From an uncultured Roseovarius sp. (GTDB taxonomy: Bacteria; Pseudomonadota; Alphaproteobacteria; Rhodobacterales; Rhodobacteraceae), in contig NZ_CANLER010000013.1 in assembly GCF_947489715.1 (NCBI RefSeq), forward strand, positions 1-64,000: 64,000 nucleotides of DNA, read 5' to 3'. Position 1 is the stretch's first letter, and each line of letters starts with the position of its first letter. The position numbers were made by a program, and so were the translations under genes. Below the pieces are notes generated by a model. That model was given only the letters and a program-made list of their open reading frames with translations, made no database searches and was not told the origin of the DNA. This document shows, piece by piece, positions 18,479 through 28,019 of the stretch.

Positions 18479-20371
18479 TCAGCTTTGCGCGTAGCCGATG
18501 GTTTGCAGCGCATCCTTGATTTCGTCCAGAATGACCGGGTCGTCGATGGTCGCGGGCATCTTATAAGCCTGGCTGTCGGCGATGCTGACCATCGTGCCGC
18601 GCAGGATCTTGCCAGAGCGGGTTTTAGGTAGCCTATCGACCACCACTGCCAGTTTGAACGCCGCCACCGGGCCGATTTTGTCGCGCACCAGTTTGACACA
18701 TTCCTTGATCACGTCCTCATCGCTGCTGGCAGAACCTTTGTTGAGGCACAAAAAGCCCACTGGCAGTTGCCCTTTCAACTGATCGCTCACGCCGATGACG
18801 GCGCATTCCGCGACCTCCGGGTGGCTGGCCAGAACTTCTTCCATGCCGCCCGTCGACAGGCGATGCCCGGCCACGTTGATCACGTCGTCGGTGCGCGCCA
18901 TGATGTAAAGGTATCCATCCTCGTCAATCATCCCCGCGTCGCCGGTTTCGTAATAGCCGGGGAAGGTTTTGAGATAGGACTTGCGGTACCTGTCCTCGGC
19001 GTTCCACAGGGTCGGCAGGGTACCCGGGGGCAAGGGCAGTTTGATCGCAATCGCGCCCAACTCATTCGGGCCCATCGGGTGGCCGCCTTCGTCCAGGATC
19101 TGCACGTCATAGCCCGGCATTGGCACGGTGGGCGATCCGATCTTGACTGGCAGTGCTTCGATCCCGGCCGGGTTGCCGACTATCGTGTAGCCGGTTTCGG
19201 TCTGCCACCAATGGTCATAGACCGGCACCTTCATCACATCTTGTGCCCATTCGATCGTGTCCGGATCAGCACGCTCTCCAGCCAGGTAGAGCGCGCGCAG
19301 GCAACTGATGTCATAGCCTTTGATCAGATCGCCTTTGGGGTCGTCACGTTTGATCGCACGGAAAGCTGTTGGCGCGGTAAAGAAGGTGCGTACGTTATGT
19401 TCGCTGATCACCCGCCAGAAGGTGCCTGCATCGGGGGTGCCGACCGGTTTGCCTTCGAATACGATAGTGGTGTTGCCGTGGATCAAAGGCCCGTAACAAA
19501 TGTAGCTGTGCCCAACGACCCAGCCCACATCCGACGCCGCCCAGAACACATCGCCCGGATCGACGTTGTAGATGTTTTTCATCGTCCAGTTCAGCGCTAC
19601 CAGATGGCCGCCAGTGGGCCGAACCACGCCTTTGGGTGCGCCGGTGGTGCCCGAGGTATAAAGGATATAGACAGGATGATTGCCCTCAACCGGGACGCAT
19701 TCGGCAGGTGCAACACCTTCCTGTGCCTCGTACCAGTCGTGATCGCGCCCGGCCGTCAGTTCGGCAAGTTTCTCATCCCTTTGAAAGATAAGACAGAAGT
19801 CTGGTTTGTGCTGGGCCAGTTTGATTGCGCCATCCAGCAGGGGCTTATAGTCGACCACGCGCCCCGGCTCCAACCCGCACGAGGCGGCGATAATCGCCTT
19901 GGGTTGCGCATCGTCGATCCGTACCGCCAGCTCATTCGCGGCGAAACCGCCGAAGACAACGGAATGGATCGCACCCAGTCGAGAGCAGGCCAGCATAGCC
20001 TCAAGTGCCTGTGGCACCATCGGCATGTAGATGATGACCCGGTCACCCTTCTCGACGCCCTTGGATCGTAAAGCACCGGCAAGTGACGCCACCCGGGATT
20101 GCAATTCGCCATAGCTGACCTTCTCTTTCCTGCCGGTGATCGGGCTGTCATAGATGATCGCTGTCCGGTCACCATTTCCGGCTTCGACATGGCGGTCCAC
20201 GGCATTGTAACAGGTGTTGACCATGCCATCGCTGAACCACTCGTAGATCGGAGCGTTTTCGTCAAAAAGTGCTTTGGTCGGCTTCTTTGTCCAGTCAATT
20301 GCACCGGCGGCTTCCATCCAGAAACCTTCCGGGTCTTTTTTCCATCCCTCGTAGACGTCATTATACGCCAT
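18479..20371 (-). CDS. prpE: Propionyl-CoA synthetase
   Basis: 630 aa; acetyl/propionyl-CoA synthetase motifs YTSGTTGAPKGVVRPTGGH, TVGWVVGHSY-type, KTRSGKILRGT. Confidence 0.9.
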   Translation of the reverse strand: MAYNDVYEGWKKDPEGFWMEAAGAIDWTKKPTKALFDENAPIYEWFSDGMVNTCYNAVDRHVEAGNGDRTAIIYDSPITGRKEKVSYGELQSRVASLAGALRSKGVEKGDRVIIYMPMVPQALEAMLACSRLGAIHSVVFGGFAANELAVRIDDAQPKAIIAASCGLEPGRVVDYKPLLDGAIKLAQHKPDFCLIFQRDEKLAELTAGRDHDWYEAQEGVAPAECVPVEGNHPVYILYTSGTTGAPKGVVRPTGGHLVALNWTMKNIYNVDPGDVFWAASDVGWVVGHSYICYGPLIHGNTTIVFEGKPVGTPDAGTFWRVISEHNVRTFFTAPTAFRAIKRDDPKGDLIKGYDISCLRALYLAGERADPDTIEWAQDVMKVPVYDHWWQTETGYTIVGNPAGIEALPVKIGSPTVPMPGYDVQILDEGGHPMGPNELGAIAIKLPLPPGTLPTLWNAEDRYRKSYLKTFPGYYETGDAGMIDEDGYLYIMARTDDVINVAGHRLSTGGMEEVLASHPEVAECAVIGVSDQLKGQLPVGFLCLNKGSASSDEDVIKECVKLVRDKIGPVAAFKLAVVVDRLPKTRSGKILRGTMVSIADSQAYKMPATIDDPVILDEIKDALQTIGYAQS

Positions 20372-20467
20372 GTCTTCCTCCTCCGGTAATCCGTTGCCCT
20401 ACTGTTACGAGATCGCCTGACCATGCGGCAAGACAGTTACCGTTAGCAGCGGCGGATTGGCGCGGCT

Positions 20468-20582
20468 ATTTGCAGTAATTGACAAAATCAGCCTGAATAT
20501 TTTTGCAAACCCTGAAAAATCATGCGGCTCAAGCGATACACTTGGCCATTTTTGCAAAACTGCAAATATTTATCTGCAAACT
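20468..20582 (-). promoter_or_regulatory. Cluster of TTTGCA(A/G) half-sites upstream of prpE
   Basis: Minus strand agTTTGCAGataaatatTTGCAGttTTGCAAaaatgg plus further TTTGCAAA-like sites at ~20501 and 20469. Confidence 0.5.
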
Positions 20583-20611
20583 AGCGTGCTCAGAATCATA
20601 GCTGGTCGGAA

Positions 20612-22897
20612 CTATCCGTAATGCGCCACCGGCGTCCCGGCGATGGCTGCCATATTCAGCAATCCACGCGCCGTGATTGACGGGGTGACGATATGCGCCC
20701 GATTGCCCATACCCATTAGGATCGGACCAACTTCGAGCCCGCCGCCTTTCATCTTGAGAATATTGCGCACGCCCGATGCAGCGTCGGCGTTTGAGAAGAT
20801 TAGAACGTTCGCGGCCCCCTCCATCCGGTTGTCAGGCAGCAGACGCTCGCGTAGTTCCGCATCCAAAGCGGCGTCGACATTCATTTCACCCTCATAGCTG
20901 AAATCGCGTGGTTCGCTGTCCAGCAGTGCCAGCGTGGCCCGCAAACGCTTGCCGGAATCCTCACCCTGATTGCCGAATTGCGATTGCGAGCAAAAGGCGA
21001 TCTTCGGCTCGACCCCGAAGCGTCGTACATGCCGGGCGGCACCAATCGCGGCCCGAGTCAGGTATTCCGGGTCGGGGAAGGTGCGCACATGGGTATCAGC
21101 GATGAACAATGGCCCGTCTTCCAGGATCATCATCGAAAGCGCGCCTTGCGGTTTGCAATCCTTGTTGCCGAGAACCTGGTTTACGTAATTCAGGTGCCAT
21201 CGGTATTCGCCAAATGTGCCGCAGATCATGCTGTCAGCCTCGTCCCGATGCACCATGACTGCACCAATGGCGGTAGAGTTCGTGCGCATCACAGCACGGG
21301 CCAGATCGGGCGTAACTCCCCGACGCTTCATGATCTCGTGATAGCTGCCCCAGTAGTCGCGATATCGCGGATCATCCTCGGGGTTGACGAGGCGGAAATC
21401 ACGTTCGGGGCGTATCTCAAGCCCAAGTTTTTCACAGCGTTGTTCGATCACCTTGGGGCGACCGATCAGGATGGGCTGTTCGCTGGTTTCCTCCAAAATC
21501 GCCTGGGCCGCGCGCAAGACGCGTTCATCTTCACCCTCGGCAAAGACGATGCGGCGCGCTTCCTTTGATGCAGCCTCAAAGACCGGGCGCATGAAGAGAG
21601 CAGATTTATAGACCGAGGCGTCCAGCTTGTCCTTATAGGCCTCGAGATCTTCAACCGGGCGCGTTGCCACGCCCGTTTCCATCGCGGCGCGGGCCACAGC
21701 GGTCGAAACGATGCCAGAAAGCCTGGGGTCAAACGGTTTGGGGATCAGATATTCGGGTCCAAACGTAAGCTCCTCACCCTGATAGGCCGCGGCCGCTTCG
21801 GCGCTTGTCGTTGCGCGGGCGAGTGCTGCGATGCCCTCGACACAGGCTACCTGCATCGCGTCATTGATCTGCGTAGCTCCGACATCCAGGGCGCCACGAA
21901 AGATGAAGGGAAAGCAAAGTACGTTGTTGACCTGATTGGGGAAATCGCTGCGGCCAGTGGCGATGATTGCTTCAGGCGCAACTTTACGGGCCTCGTCCGG
22001 CATGATCTCGGGTGTCGGGTTGGCGAGCGCAAAAATGATGGGGCGCTCGGCCATTTTGGCGACCATTTCGGGCTTTAGGACATTGGGCCCAGACAGGCCC
22101 AGGAAAAGGTCTGCCCCTTCGATCACCTCGTCCAGCGTGCGCATGTCGGTATCCTGCGCGAACGCTTCTTTCTGCGGGTTCATGTCTTCGGTGCGACCCT
22201 TGTAGACAAGCCCGTGGATATCGCAAAGAAAGATGTTTTCGCGTTTCACGCCCAGTTTCAGCAGCATGTTGAGGCAGGCAATCCCCGCCGCACCGCCACC
22301 CGTTGAGGTGATCTTGATATCCTCGAACTTCTTGCCGGCGACGTGCAGGGCATTATGGGCCGCCGCGCCGACAACAATCGCTGTACCATGTTGGTCGTCA
22401 TGGAAGACCGGGATACTCATCCGCTCGCGGCATATCTTCTCAACGATAAAGCAGTCAGGCGCTTTGATGTCTTCTAGGTTTATAGCGCCGAATGTCGGGC
22501 CAAGCGCGCAGACAATTTCGGCAAGCTTCTCAGGATCGCTTTCATCGACCTCGATATCAAAGCAATCAATATTGGCGAATTTCTTGAATAGAACCGCCTT
22601 GCCCTCCATGACGGGTTTGCTGGCCAGCGCGCCGATATTTCCAAGCCCCAAAACCGCTGTGCCATTGGTGACAACCGCCACCAGATTGCCGCGTGCCGTG
22701 TAACGGCTGGCATCGGCTGGATTTGCCTGGATCTCAAGGCAGGCTTCGGCAACGCCGGGGGAATAGGCGCGGGCCAGGTCACGCCCGTTGGCCAGTGGTT
22801 TCGTGGCGCGGATTTCCAGTTTTCCGGGCTTGGGGAATTCGTGATAGAGCAACGAGGCCTGGCGTAAATTTTCCTTTTGGCTGTCGTTCATTATCAC
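20612..22897 (-). CDS. maeB: NADP-dependent malic enzyme with phosphotransacetylase-like C-terminal domain
   Basis: 761 aa; malic enzyme N-domain (YSPGVAEACLEI, FHDDQHGTAIV) plus PTA-like C-domain. Confidence 0.95.
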   Translation of the reverse strand: MIMNDSQKENLRQASLLYHEFPKPGKLEIRATKPLANGRDLARAYSPGVAEACLEIQANPADASRYTARGNLVAVVTNGTAVLGLGNIGALASKPVMEGKAVLFKKFANIDCFDIEVDESDPEKLAEIVCALGPTFGAINLEDIKAPDCFIVEKICRERMSIPVFHDDQHGTAIVVGAAAHNALHVAGKKFEDIKITSTGGGAAGIACLNMLLKLGVKRENIFLCDIHGLVYKGRTEDMNPQKEAFAQDTDMRTLDEVIEGADLFLGLSGPNVLKPEMVAKMAERPIIFALANPTPEIMPDEARKVAPEAIIATGRSDFPNQVNNVLCFPFIFRGALDVGATQINDAMQVACVEGIAALARATTSAEAAAAYQGEELTFGPEYLIPKPFDPRLSGIVSTAVARAAMETGVATRPVEDLEAYKDKLDASVYKSALFMRPVFEAASKEARRIVFAEGEDERVLRAAQAILEETSEQPILIGRPKVIEQRCEKLGLEIRPERDFRLVNPEDDPRYRDYWGSYHEIMKRRGVTPDLARAVMRTNSTAIGAVMVHRDEADSMICGTFGEYRWHLNYVNQVLGNKDCKPQGALSMMILEDGPLFIADTHVRTFPDPEYLTRAAIGAARHVRRFGVEPKIAFCSQSQFGNQGEDSGKRLRATLALLDSEPRDFSYEGEMNVDAALDAELRERLLPDNRMEGAANVLIFSNADAASGVRNILKMKGGGLEVGPILMGMGNRAHIVTPSITARGLLNMAAIAGTPVAHYG

Positions 22898-22909
22898 TCT
22901 CCCATTTTT

Positions 22910-22927
22910 TAGTTTAGCATTAAACTA
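22910..22927. promoter_or_regulatory. Palindrome immediately upstream of maeB
   Basis: tagttta-gcat-taaacta, 7-bp perfect arms. Confidence 0.5.
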
Positions 22928-23108
22928 TTTTATTACCGCCGTCGATACGGCAGGTTTTGCAGCAGTTTCAGGTCAAGGTTGCATAATGGCGGATGTGGAC
23001 GCAATCGCGAATTGATATGCCCGGTGACGATGGCGCTTGGGCATTGCCCTTCGTGTCGCTTTCTGGGAAGAAAGATAAGCTGCCACGCATCCAAAGACAG
23101 GAGACCCC

Positions 23109-23741
23109 ATGACCCAGCATCTGACCGTGGTGAACCACCCGCTGATCCAACACAAACTGACTTTGATGCGTGAGAAAGAGACGTCGACGGCAGTGTTTCG
23201 TCAATTGCTGCGCGAGATCAGCCAGCTTCTGGCCTATGAAGTCACCGACCAGTTGCCGATGACCACGCGTCGGATTGAAACCCCGCTGCAAGAGATGGAC
23301 GCGCCAGCGCTTGACGGTCGTAAGCTGGCGCTGATTTCGATCCTGCGCGCTGGCAATGGATTGCTGGACGGGATGTTGGAATTGATCCCCTCGGCCCGTG
23401 TTGGCTTTGTCGGGCTTTACCGGGATGAGGAAACGCTGAAGCCTGTCCAATACTATTTCAAGGTGCCGGATCATCTGGATGAGCGTCTTGTCATCGTTGT
23501 AGATCCGATGCTGGCAACCGGAAATTCATCGGCCGCAGCCATCGACCTGCTGAAACAGGCGGGTGCCAAGGACATCCGTTTTCTCTGCCTGTTGGCGGCG
23601 CCTGAAGGGGTGGCCAGAATGAAAGAAGCACACCCTGATGTGCCCATCGTAACCGCGTCTCTTGATGAGAGATTGAACGATGTGGGATATATCCTGCCGG
23701 GACTAGGGGATGCGGGTGACAGGATGTTTGGCACTAAATAA
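23109..23741 (+). CDS. upp: Uracil phosphoribosyltransferase
   Basis: 210 aa; [41 protein letters not shown] motif. Confidence 0.96.
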   Translation: MTQHLTVVNHPLIQHKLTLMREKETSTAVFRQLLREISQLLAYEVTDQLPMTTRRIETPLQEMDAPALDGRKLALISILRAGNGLLDGMLELIPSARVGFVGLYRDEETLKPVQYYFKVPDHLDERLVIVVDPMLATGNSSAAAIDLLKQAGAKDIRFLCLLAAPEGVARMKEAHPDVPIVTASLDERLNDVGYILPGLGDAGDRMFGTK

Positions 23742-23806
23742 GCTATCTACTGTTTACTGGCGCGCGAAAATAGGGCAGTCTGTCCCCAATTGTTCTGGGG
23801 ATAAAA

Positions 23807-24691
23807 ATGAGCATATCGAGAGTGTTTGCGGCCGCTGCCATTGCCGTAACTTTCAACCTGAACAGCGCACAGGCACAGACCTTGTCAAATGGTCTGATTC
23901 CCGCTGAATTTCCACCAAGCTCGTACAAGGGCCGACAATATGTCGACAGCGAGGGCTGCGTGTTTATCCGCGCGGGTGTGGATGGGAACGTCACCTGGAT
24001 ACCGCGCGTGACGCGCAGCCGCAAAGCGATCTGCGGCTTTCAGCCTACATTCGCACGTCAGGCAAAACCTGTTGTGGTCGAAGCCCCTGAGGCGGCGACG
24101 GTGGTCGCGCCACAGCCGACCTATCAGCCTAAAAAGGTAAAGCGCACCACAAGAGCGGCGGCGCAGGCACAGCCAGTGTTGCCCGCCGCAAAAAAGGGTG
24201 ATCCGGCTTGTCGGGGTGGCAACGCCGTGTCGCAGCAATATGTGGGGCGGGTCGGCGAGAATGTGCGTTGTGGCCCGCAGCAGGGCTCTTTGTCAGCATA
24301 TTCACAGCACCGCAATAGTCGCAGTGGTTCATCAGGGCATGCCCAAGATCAGGTTCAGTCGGCGACAACACGCGTCGTGCCGCGCCATGTCTACGAGAGC
24401 CAAATGGTCAGCGTGCCGGGTATTGGCATTCCGGAAGGGTACAAACCGGCCTGGGATGATGACCGGTTGAACCCGCGGCGTGTGCATCAGACGATGGCTG
24501 GCGAGGCACAGATGAATCAGGTCTGGACACAGACATTACCGCGCAAACTGATCCGGCATGATGCAAGCGCAGCCACCTCAAAAAGCCAGACGGGTCAATA
24601 TGTTGCGACAAGTCAGATCGGGACGACCGTGACGGTTTCAACACGGTCTAAACCTGCAAAGTCAACACAGCGTAAGGGCAACGAACGCTAG
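23807..24691 (+). CDS. Secreted hypothetical protein (SPOR-protein-like envelope protein)
   Basis: 294 aa; signal peptide then GLIPAEFPPSSYKGRQYVDSEGCVFIRAG; low-complexity basic C-terminus. Confidence 0.65.
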   Translation: MSISRVFAAAAIAVTFNLNSAQAQTLSNGLIPAEFPPSSYKGRQYVDSEGCVFIRAGVDGNVTWIPRVTRSRKAICGFQPTFARQAKPVVVEAPEAATVVAPQPTYQPKKVKRTTRAAAQAQPVLPAAKKGDPACRGGNAVSQQYVGRVGENVRCGPQQGSLSAYSQHRNSRSGSSGHAQDQVQSATTRVVPRHVYESQMVSVPGIGIPEGYKPAWDDDRLNPRRVHQTMAGEAQMNQVWTQTLPRKLIRHDASAATSKSQTGQYVATSQIGTTVTVSTRSKPAKSTQRKGNER

Positions 24692-24766
24692 GGGCAGGGC
24701 GGGCTTGCACGCGGTGCGGCAGAAACTCTGGGCATTGGTGTTTCGGATAACCTAGCGCAGATTACC

Positions 24767-25792
24767 TCAACCGCCGCAGATGCCTTGCAGACGCACCCAG
24801 TTTGCGTCGCTGAGGACCGGGTCTGTTTCGATGCCCGCAAGGGGGTCGGCCTCGATCAGGCCCAGCGTGGTTTCGCCCGATATATCGACCGCATAGGCAT
24901 AGGGCGTAGAGCGTACCGACCATGTTTTGAACCCGGCCAGTAATATGTCTTGCGGCAAGGGTTTTCGGGGGCCCGTCAATAGATGTTTGGCATAGGAATT
25001 CAGCGCATCGGGCTTGATTTCCCCGGTGGTCAACAGATTGAAGCTGGACCAAAAACCGTTGTATTTCAAAAGCCTGTCCAGCGGATCATAGAGTTCTGCA
25101 CGCAGGCGCTCGGCGACGATGTAACCCGCCAGAACGTCTGGTTCCTCGTGATCTTCGACGAGGGCGCGGTTGATCAGGATGGTACTGCCGGGGAGATGGG
25201 TGGCCTTGGCGACGCCGCCCCGGACGACCAGCAACCGGCCGGGGCCGTTGGGCGATGGAAGTCTGCGGGCGAGGGAGGCGAGGGCGGCATCGCCATCAGC
25301 CTCGTGGCAGGCGGGGCCGGTAATGCGCTGCATGATCGCGAGCAGGGATTGCCCGATTTCGACCCGCTTCACATCCGGGACGACCGAAACCGCATGGGCA
25401 CGCATGGCCCCCGGCAGCCAGAAGGTCAGCAGCGCCACGACCGCCGCCATCGACGCCAGAAACAGGACCAGCCGCAACCGGCCCGGATGCGGGCGTTGAC
25501 GGTCAACAGCAGCACGCAGCTTTTCAATCGCGGTGACCATTTCCCGTTCATTTTCAGGGAGTTCCAGCGTTTCACCGGGGTCACCATCGGGGTGGTAAAT
25601 CGCCGGGCGCTTCCCGGGATTGAGGCGTTCAACCGCCGGAATGGACCAATGCGCCAAGGGCCGTTCCCGGAGATCGGTGATGACCAGCGTGGCATCCCCG
25701 ATGGACACGATCACCTCGGTGCGCTGCGCGTCCGGGGTCGCGCGCCACAGTCCCGATGCTTCGAGACGCTGATACTTGTCGAGTGCGGTCAT
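24767..25792 (-). CDS. Hypothetical membrane protein, possibly a degenerate M48-type peptidase
   Basis: 341 aa; central TM (LVLFLASMAAVVALLTFWLP) then HLPGSTILINRALVEDHEEPDVLAGYIVAERLRAE, with no HExxH. Confidence 0.6.
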   Translation of the reverse strand: MTALDKYQRLEASGLWRATPDAQRTEVIVSIGDATLVITDLRERPLAHWSIPAVERLNPGKRPAIYHPDGDPGETLELPENEREMVTAIEKLRAAVDRQRPHPGRLRLVLFLASMAAVVALLTFWLPGAMRAHAVSVVPDVKRVEIGQSLLAIMQRITGPACHEADGDAALASLARRLPSPNGPGRLLVVRGGVAKATHLPGSTILINRALVEDHEEPDVLAGYIVAERLRAELYDPLDRLLKYNGFWSSFNLLTTGEIKPDALNSYAKHLLTGPRKPLPQDILLAGFKTWSVRSTPYAYAVDISGETTLGLIEADPLAGIETDPVLSDANWVRLQGICGG

Positions 25793-25899
25793 TGGGGTGC
25801 GGGCCTGCTCTGCCTTCTTTTCGAGGATATTAACACCGCGTACCCCGCTCGGGCAATTGGTGATCGGGGGGTCAGCCTCGAATCACGGAGAAATCCCCG

Positions 25900-26005
25900 G
25901 TTAACAAGGCAAAACCCGTCCCGGGGTCACGTCGGTATAACGTCGGTATTTTGTCGGTATTACGTCGGTGCGGCGCACCTAAAAACCCTGCGTTAACAGG
26001 GCGTG
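25900..26005 (-). repeat. Interspersed 11-bp-iteron element, copy 2 (minus strand)
   Basis: Minus strand: ccctGTTAAC-20 nt-gcACCGACgtaatACCGACaaaatACCGACgttatACCGAC-26 nt-GTTAACC. Confidence 0.75.
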
Positions 26006-26033
26006 CGCTTTTGCGGAAGCTGCGCGTGCGACG

Positions 26034-26504
26034 TTATTCCGCGAATTGTTCCTCGACAGCAGCCAGACCGGATTCGTAAATGCCGGCGATGGTGTCTTCC
26101 ATGCTGGGATCGTCGGACTTGAAGCGGCCTTCCCATGTGATGGTGGTGCTTTTGAGTGTTTCGACAGACAAGGTGGCGATGTAATTCTCGACCGGCAGGG
26201 GCGAGCTGACGATGCTGTAAGTGTAGGACAGCCCGGGTTCGACCGCGATGCGTTTTTCAACAAACTCGGCGCCGCTGGTCGTATTGAGAATGCGGTGCAG
26301 TGAGCCATCTATCACTTTGAGGCTGCAACTGCTGACCGCAGGGTGCCAATCGTCAATGTCGCAGAAATCGCCGACAACGTTCCAGGCCTGCTGAGTTGAC
26401 ACATCGAGATCGATCAGCCGCGATACGGTGTAATCTTCGGCACTGGCGCTGGATGCGAGCATGCTTATGAATGCGGCGAGCGTGATTTTAAAGGTATGTT
26501 TCAT
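26034..26504 (-). CDS. SRPBCC-family (polyketide cyclase/START-like) secreted protein
   Basis: MKHTFKITLAAFISMLASSASA signal peptide; LDVSTQQAWNVVGDFCDIDDWHPAVSSCSL. Confidence 0.75.
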   Translation of the reverse strand: MKHTFKITLAAFISMLASSASAEDYTVSRLIDLDVSTQQAWNVVGDFCDIDDWHPAVSSCSLKVIDGSLHRILNTTSGAEFVEKRIAVEPGLSYTYSIVSSPLPVENYIATLSVETLKSTTITWEGRFKSDDPSMEDTIAGIYESGLAAVEEQFAE

Positions 26505-26661
26505 TGAATGTCCCCATCGAAAACACCGAGTATACGAGCGTTTTTCTGAAACACCAGAGTGGCCGATTGCATCGCGCCTGGCGGTTTGATCAGCGGTTTC
26601 TTCAACTTGCAGGTAAAGAGCGAAGCGCAAATCCTAGTCGGTTTGGCGCTTCGCAATCGGG

Positions 26662-27171
26662 TCAGTCGTCGCCACCGGTTCCGCCTGTGCCGCCGTCGCA
26701 GTCATTGCCGCAATCATCGCTGGAACAGTCGACGGCAAAGAAACGTTCGGTCTTGGGATCGGGAATTGCGGGCCAGTAGGGTTCTGCGGCGGCCTCTCCG
26801 AAGGTGGTGCGATAATCGTCGAGGAAGCGCTTGTAGTCGCGCGTACCCATCGCCAGCGGTTTGGCCCCGGGCCCGTCATAGCCGCGCACGTTTGGATAGT
26901 GGTGGATGAAACCGCCACCGAGCTTGTTGCAGAAATTTTCGTAGATATGGGTGAACAGAATGAAGGTGTGCCACAGCTTGTCGATCGGCCCCCGCATCCC
27001 GTAGCCACGTTCGGCGGCGGCGCTGAGGGCGAGGAACCTTTTCAGTTCACGCTCGTGCCGCTGGGCCTCGGATTTCGAGAGCCCGGTCTCTTGCCGATAG
27101 CGATAGATTACCTTGTCGAGCGGGAAGGCCATCGCGCGTTCAATCATTTCGGTTTTATCACATTTGGTCAT
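26662..27171 (-). CDS. Uncharacterised protein with DKLWHTFILFT...FIHHYP motif and Cys/Gly-rich tail
   Basis: 169 aa; GPIDKLWHTFILFTHIYENFCNKLGGGFIHHYP; C-terminal CSSDDCGNDCDGGTGGTGGDD. Confidence 0.65.
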   Translation of the reverse strand: MTKCDKTEMIERAMAFPLDKVIYRYRQETGLSKSEAQRHERELKRFLALSAAAERGYGMRGPIDKLWHTFILFTHIYENFCNKLGGGFIHHYPNVRGYDGPGAKPLAMGTRDYKRFLDDYRTTFGEAAAEPYWPAIPDPKTERFFAVDCSSDDCGNDCDGGTGGTGGDD

Positions 27172-27321
27172 TTCAATTCTCCTGATATTTACAAAGTTTG
27201 GGGGACGAGATCATCTCTCGCCTGATCCCCGAACGGTGTGAGTGTCACCTGAAATACCGGCGAACCGTTGGGGTGAAACCGGGCGGCTGCTATATGCGGG
27301 AAAGCCGCCCGGGAACTGGGG

Positions 27322-27777
27322 TCAGGTGCGTTCTTCGAACCACGCGCCGGCGCCGACAAAGCGGACCCTGCCGCGGCTGTCGTCGAACCGGACCCGGACC
27401 GACATGCAGAGCGGGCCCGAGCAGATGGCGTCGGGCAGGTTGAAGTTTTCATTCAGGGTTCTGCCGGTCCAGTTGAGCCCGCCCGCATGATAAATCCGGG
27501 GGCTGGCATTGCCGCCCTGGGATTCGTGCACGTTGACCTCTTCGACGACGGCATAATTGTTTACGTAGCCCCGCAGGTACGCGTGGTAGTGGTCTGCGGT
27601 GTCATCATCCAGCGTGCTGGCCGAAGGGATGGCAAGGTGGAACCAGTTCCAAGTGCCGCCGTTCTGCTGGATATCGGTGCCGAAACCGGCGCGTCTGATG
27701 CGTACATTACGGAAGAAGTCTTCGTATTCTACCTGTACGGCAACGCCGTGCGTCCACAATCTGAACGTATCGCTCAT
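27322..27777 (-). CDS. Hypothetical protein
   Basis: 151 aa; MSDTFRLWTHGVAVQVEYEDFFRNVRIRRAGFGTDIQQNGGTWNWFHLAIPS; good coding character. Confidence 0.65.
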   Translation of the reverse strand: MSDTFRLWTHGVAVQVEYEDFFRNVRIRRAGFGTDIQQNGGTWNWFHLAIPSASTLDDDTADHYHAYLRGYVNNYAVVEEVNVHESQGGNASPRIYHAGGLNWTGRTLNENFNLPDAICSGPLCMSVRVRFDDSRGRVRFVGAGAWFEERT

Positions 27778-28019
27778 GGTAATTTCTCCTTAAAAATGGT
27801 GCGCTCAAATCGAGCGCGATCGTCTAAAAAAATTTTTGCATATAGTGGGGGGAGTTTAGCACGCTTAGGTGGATTGGAATATGTGCAATATTCCACCAAA
27901 AGGCGAGTTTGACGTAACGTTGGCAGGGTTGACAGCGCGGGATTCCACGGCGCGGCGCGCGGGTTTTCAGCACGCGGCGATGAGGTGGCCGCGCGTTCCG
28001 GGACCGAGAGAGAGCGGGT

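Noticed and set aside
18767-20071. 434-aa plus-strand ORF opposite prpE
   Set aside because: Antisense artefact of a GC-rich coding region; no recognisable domain
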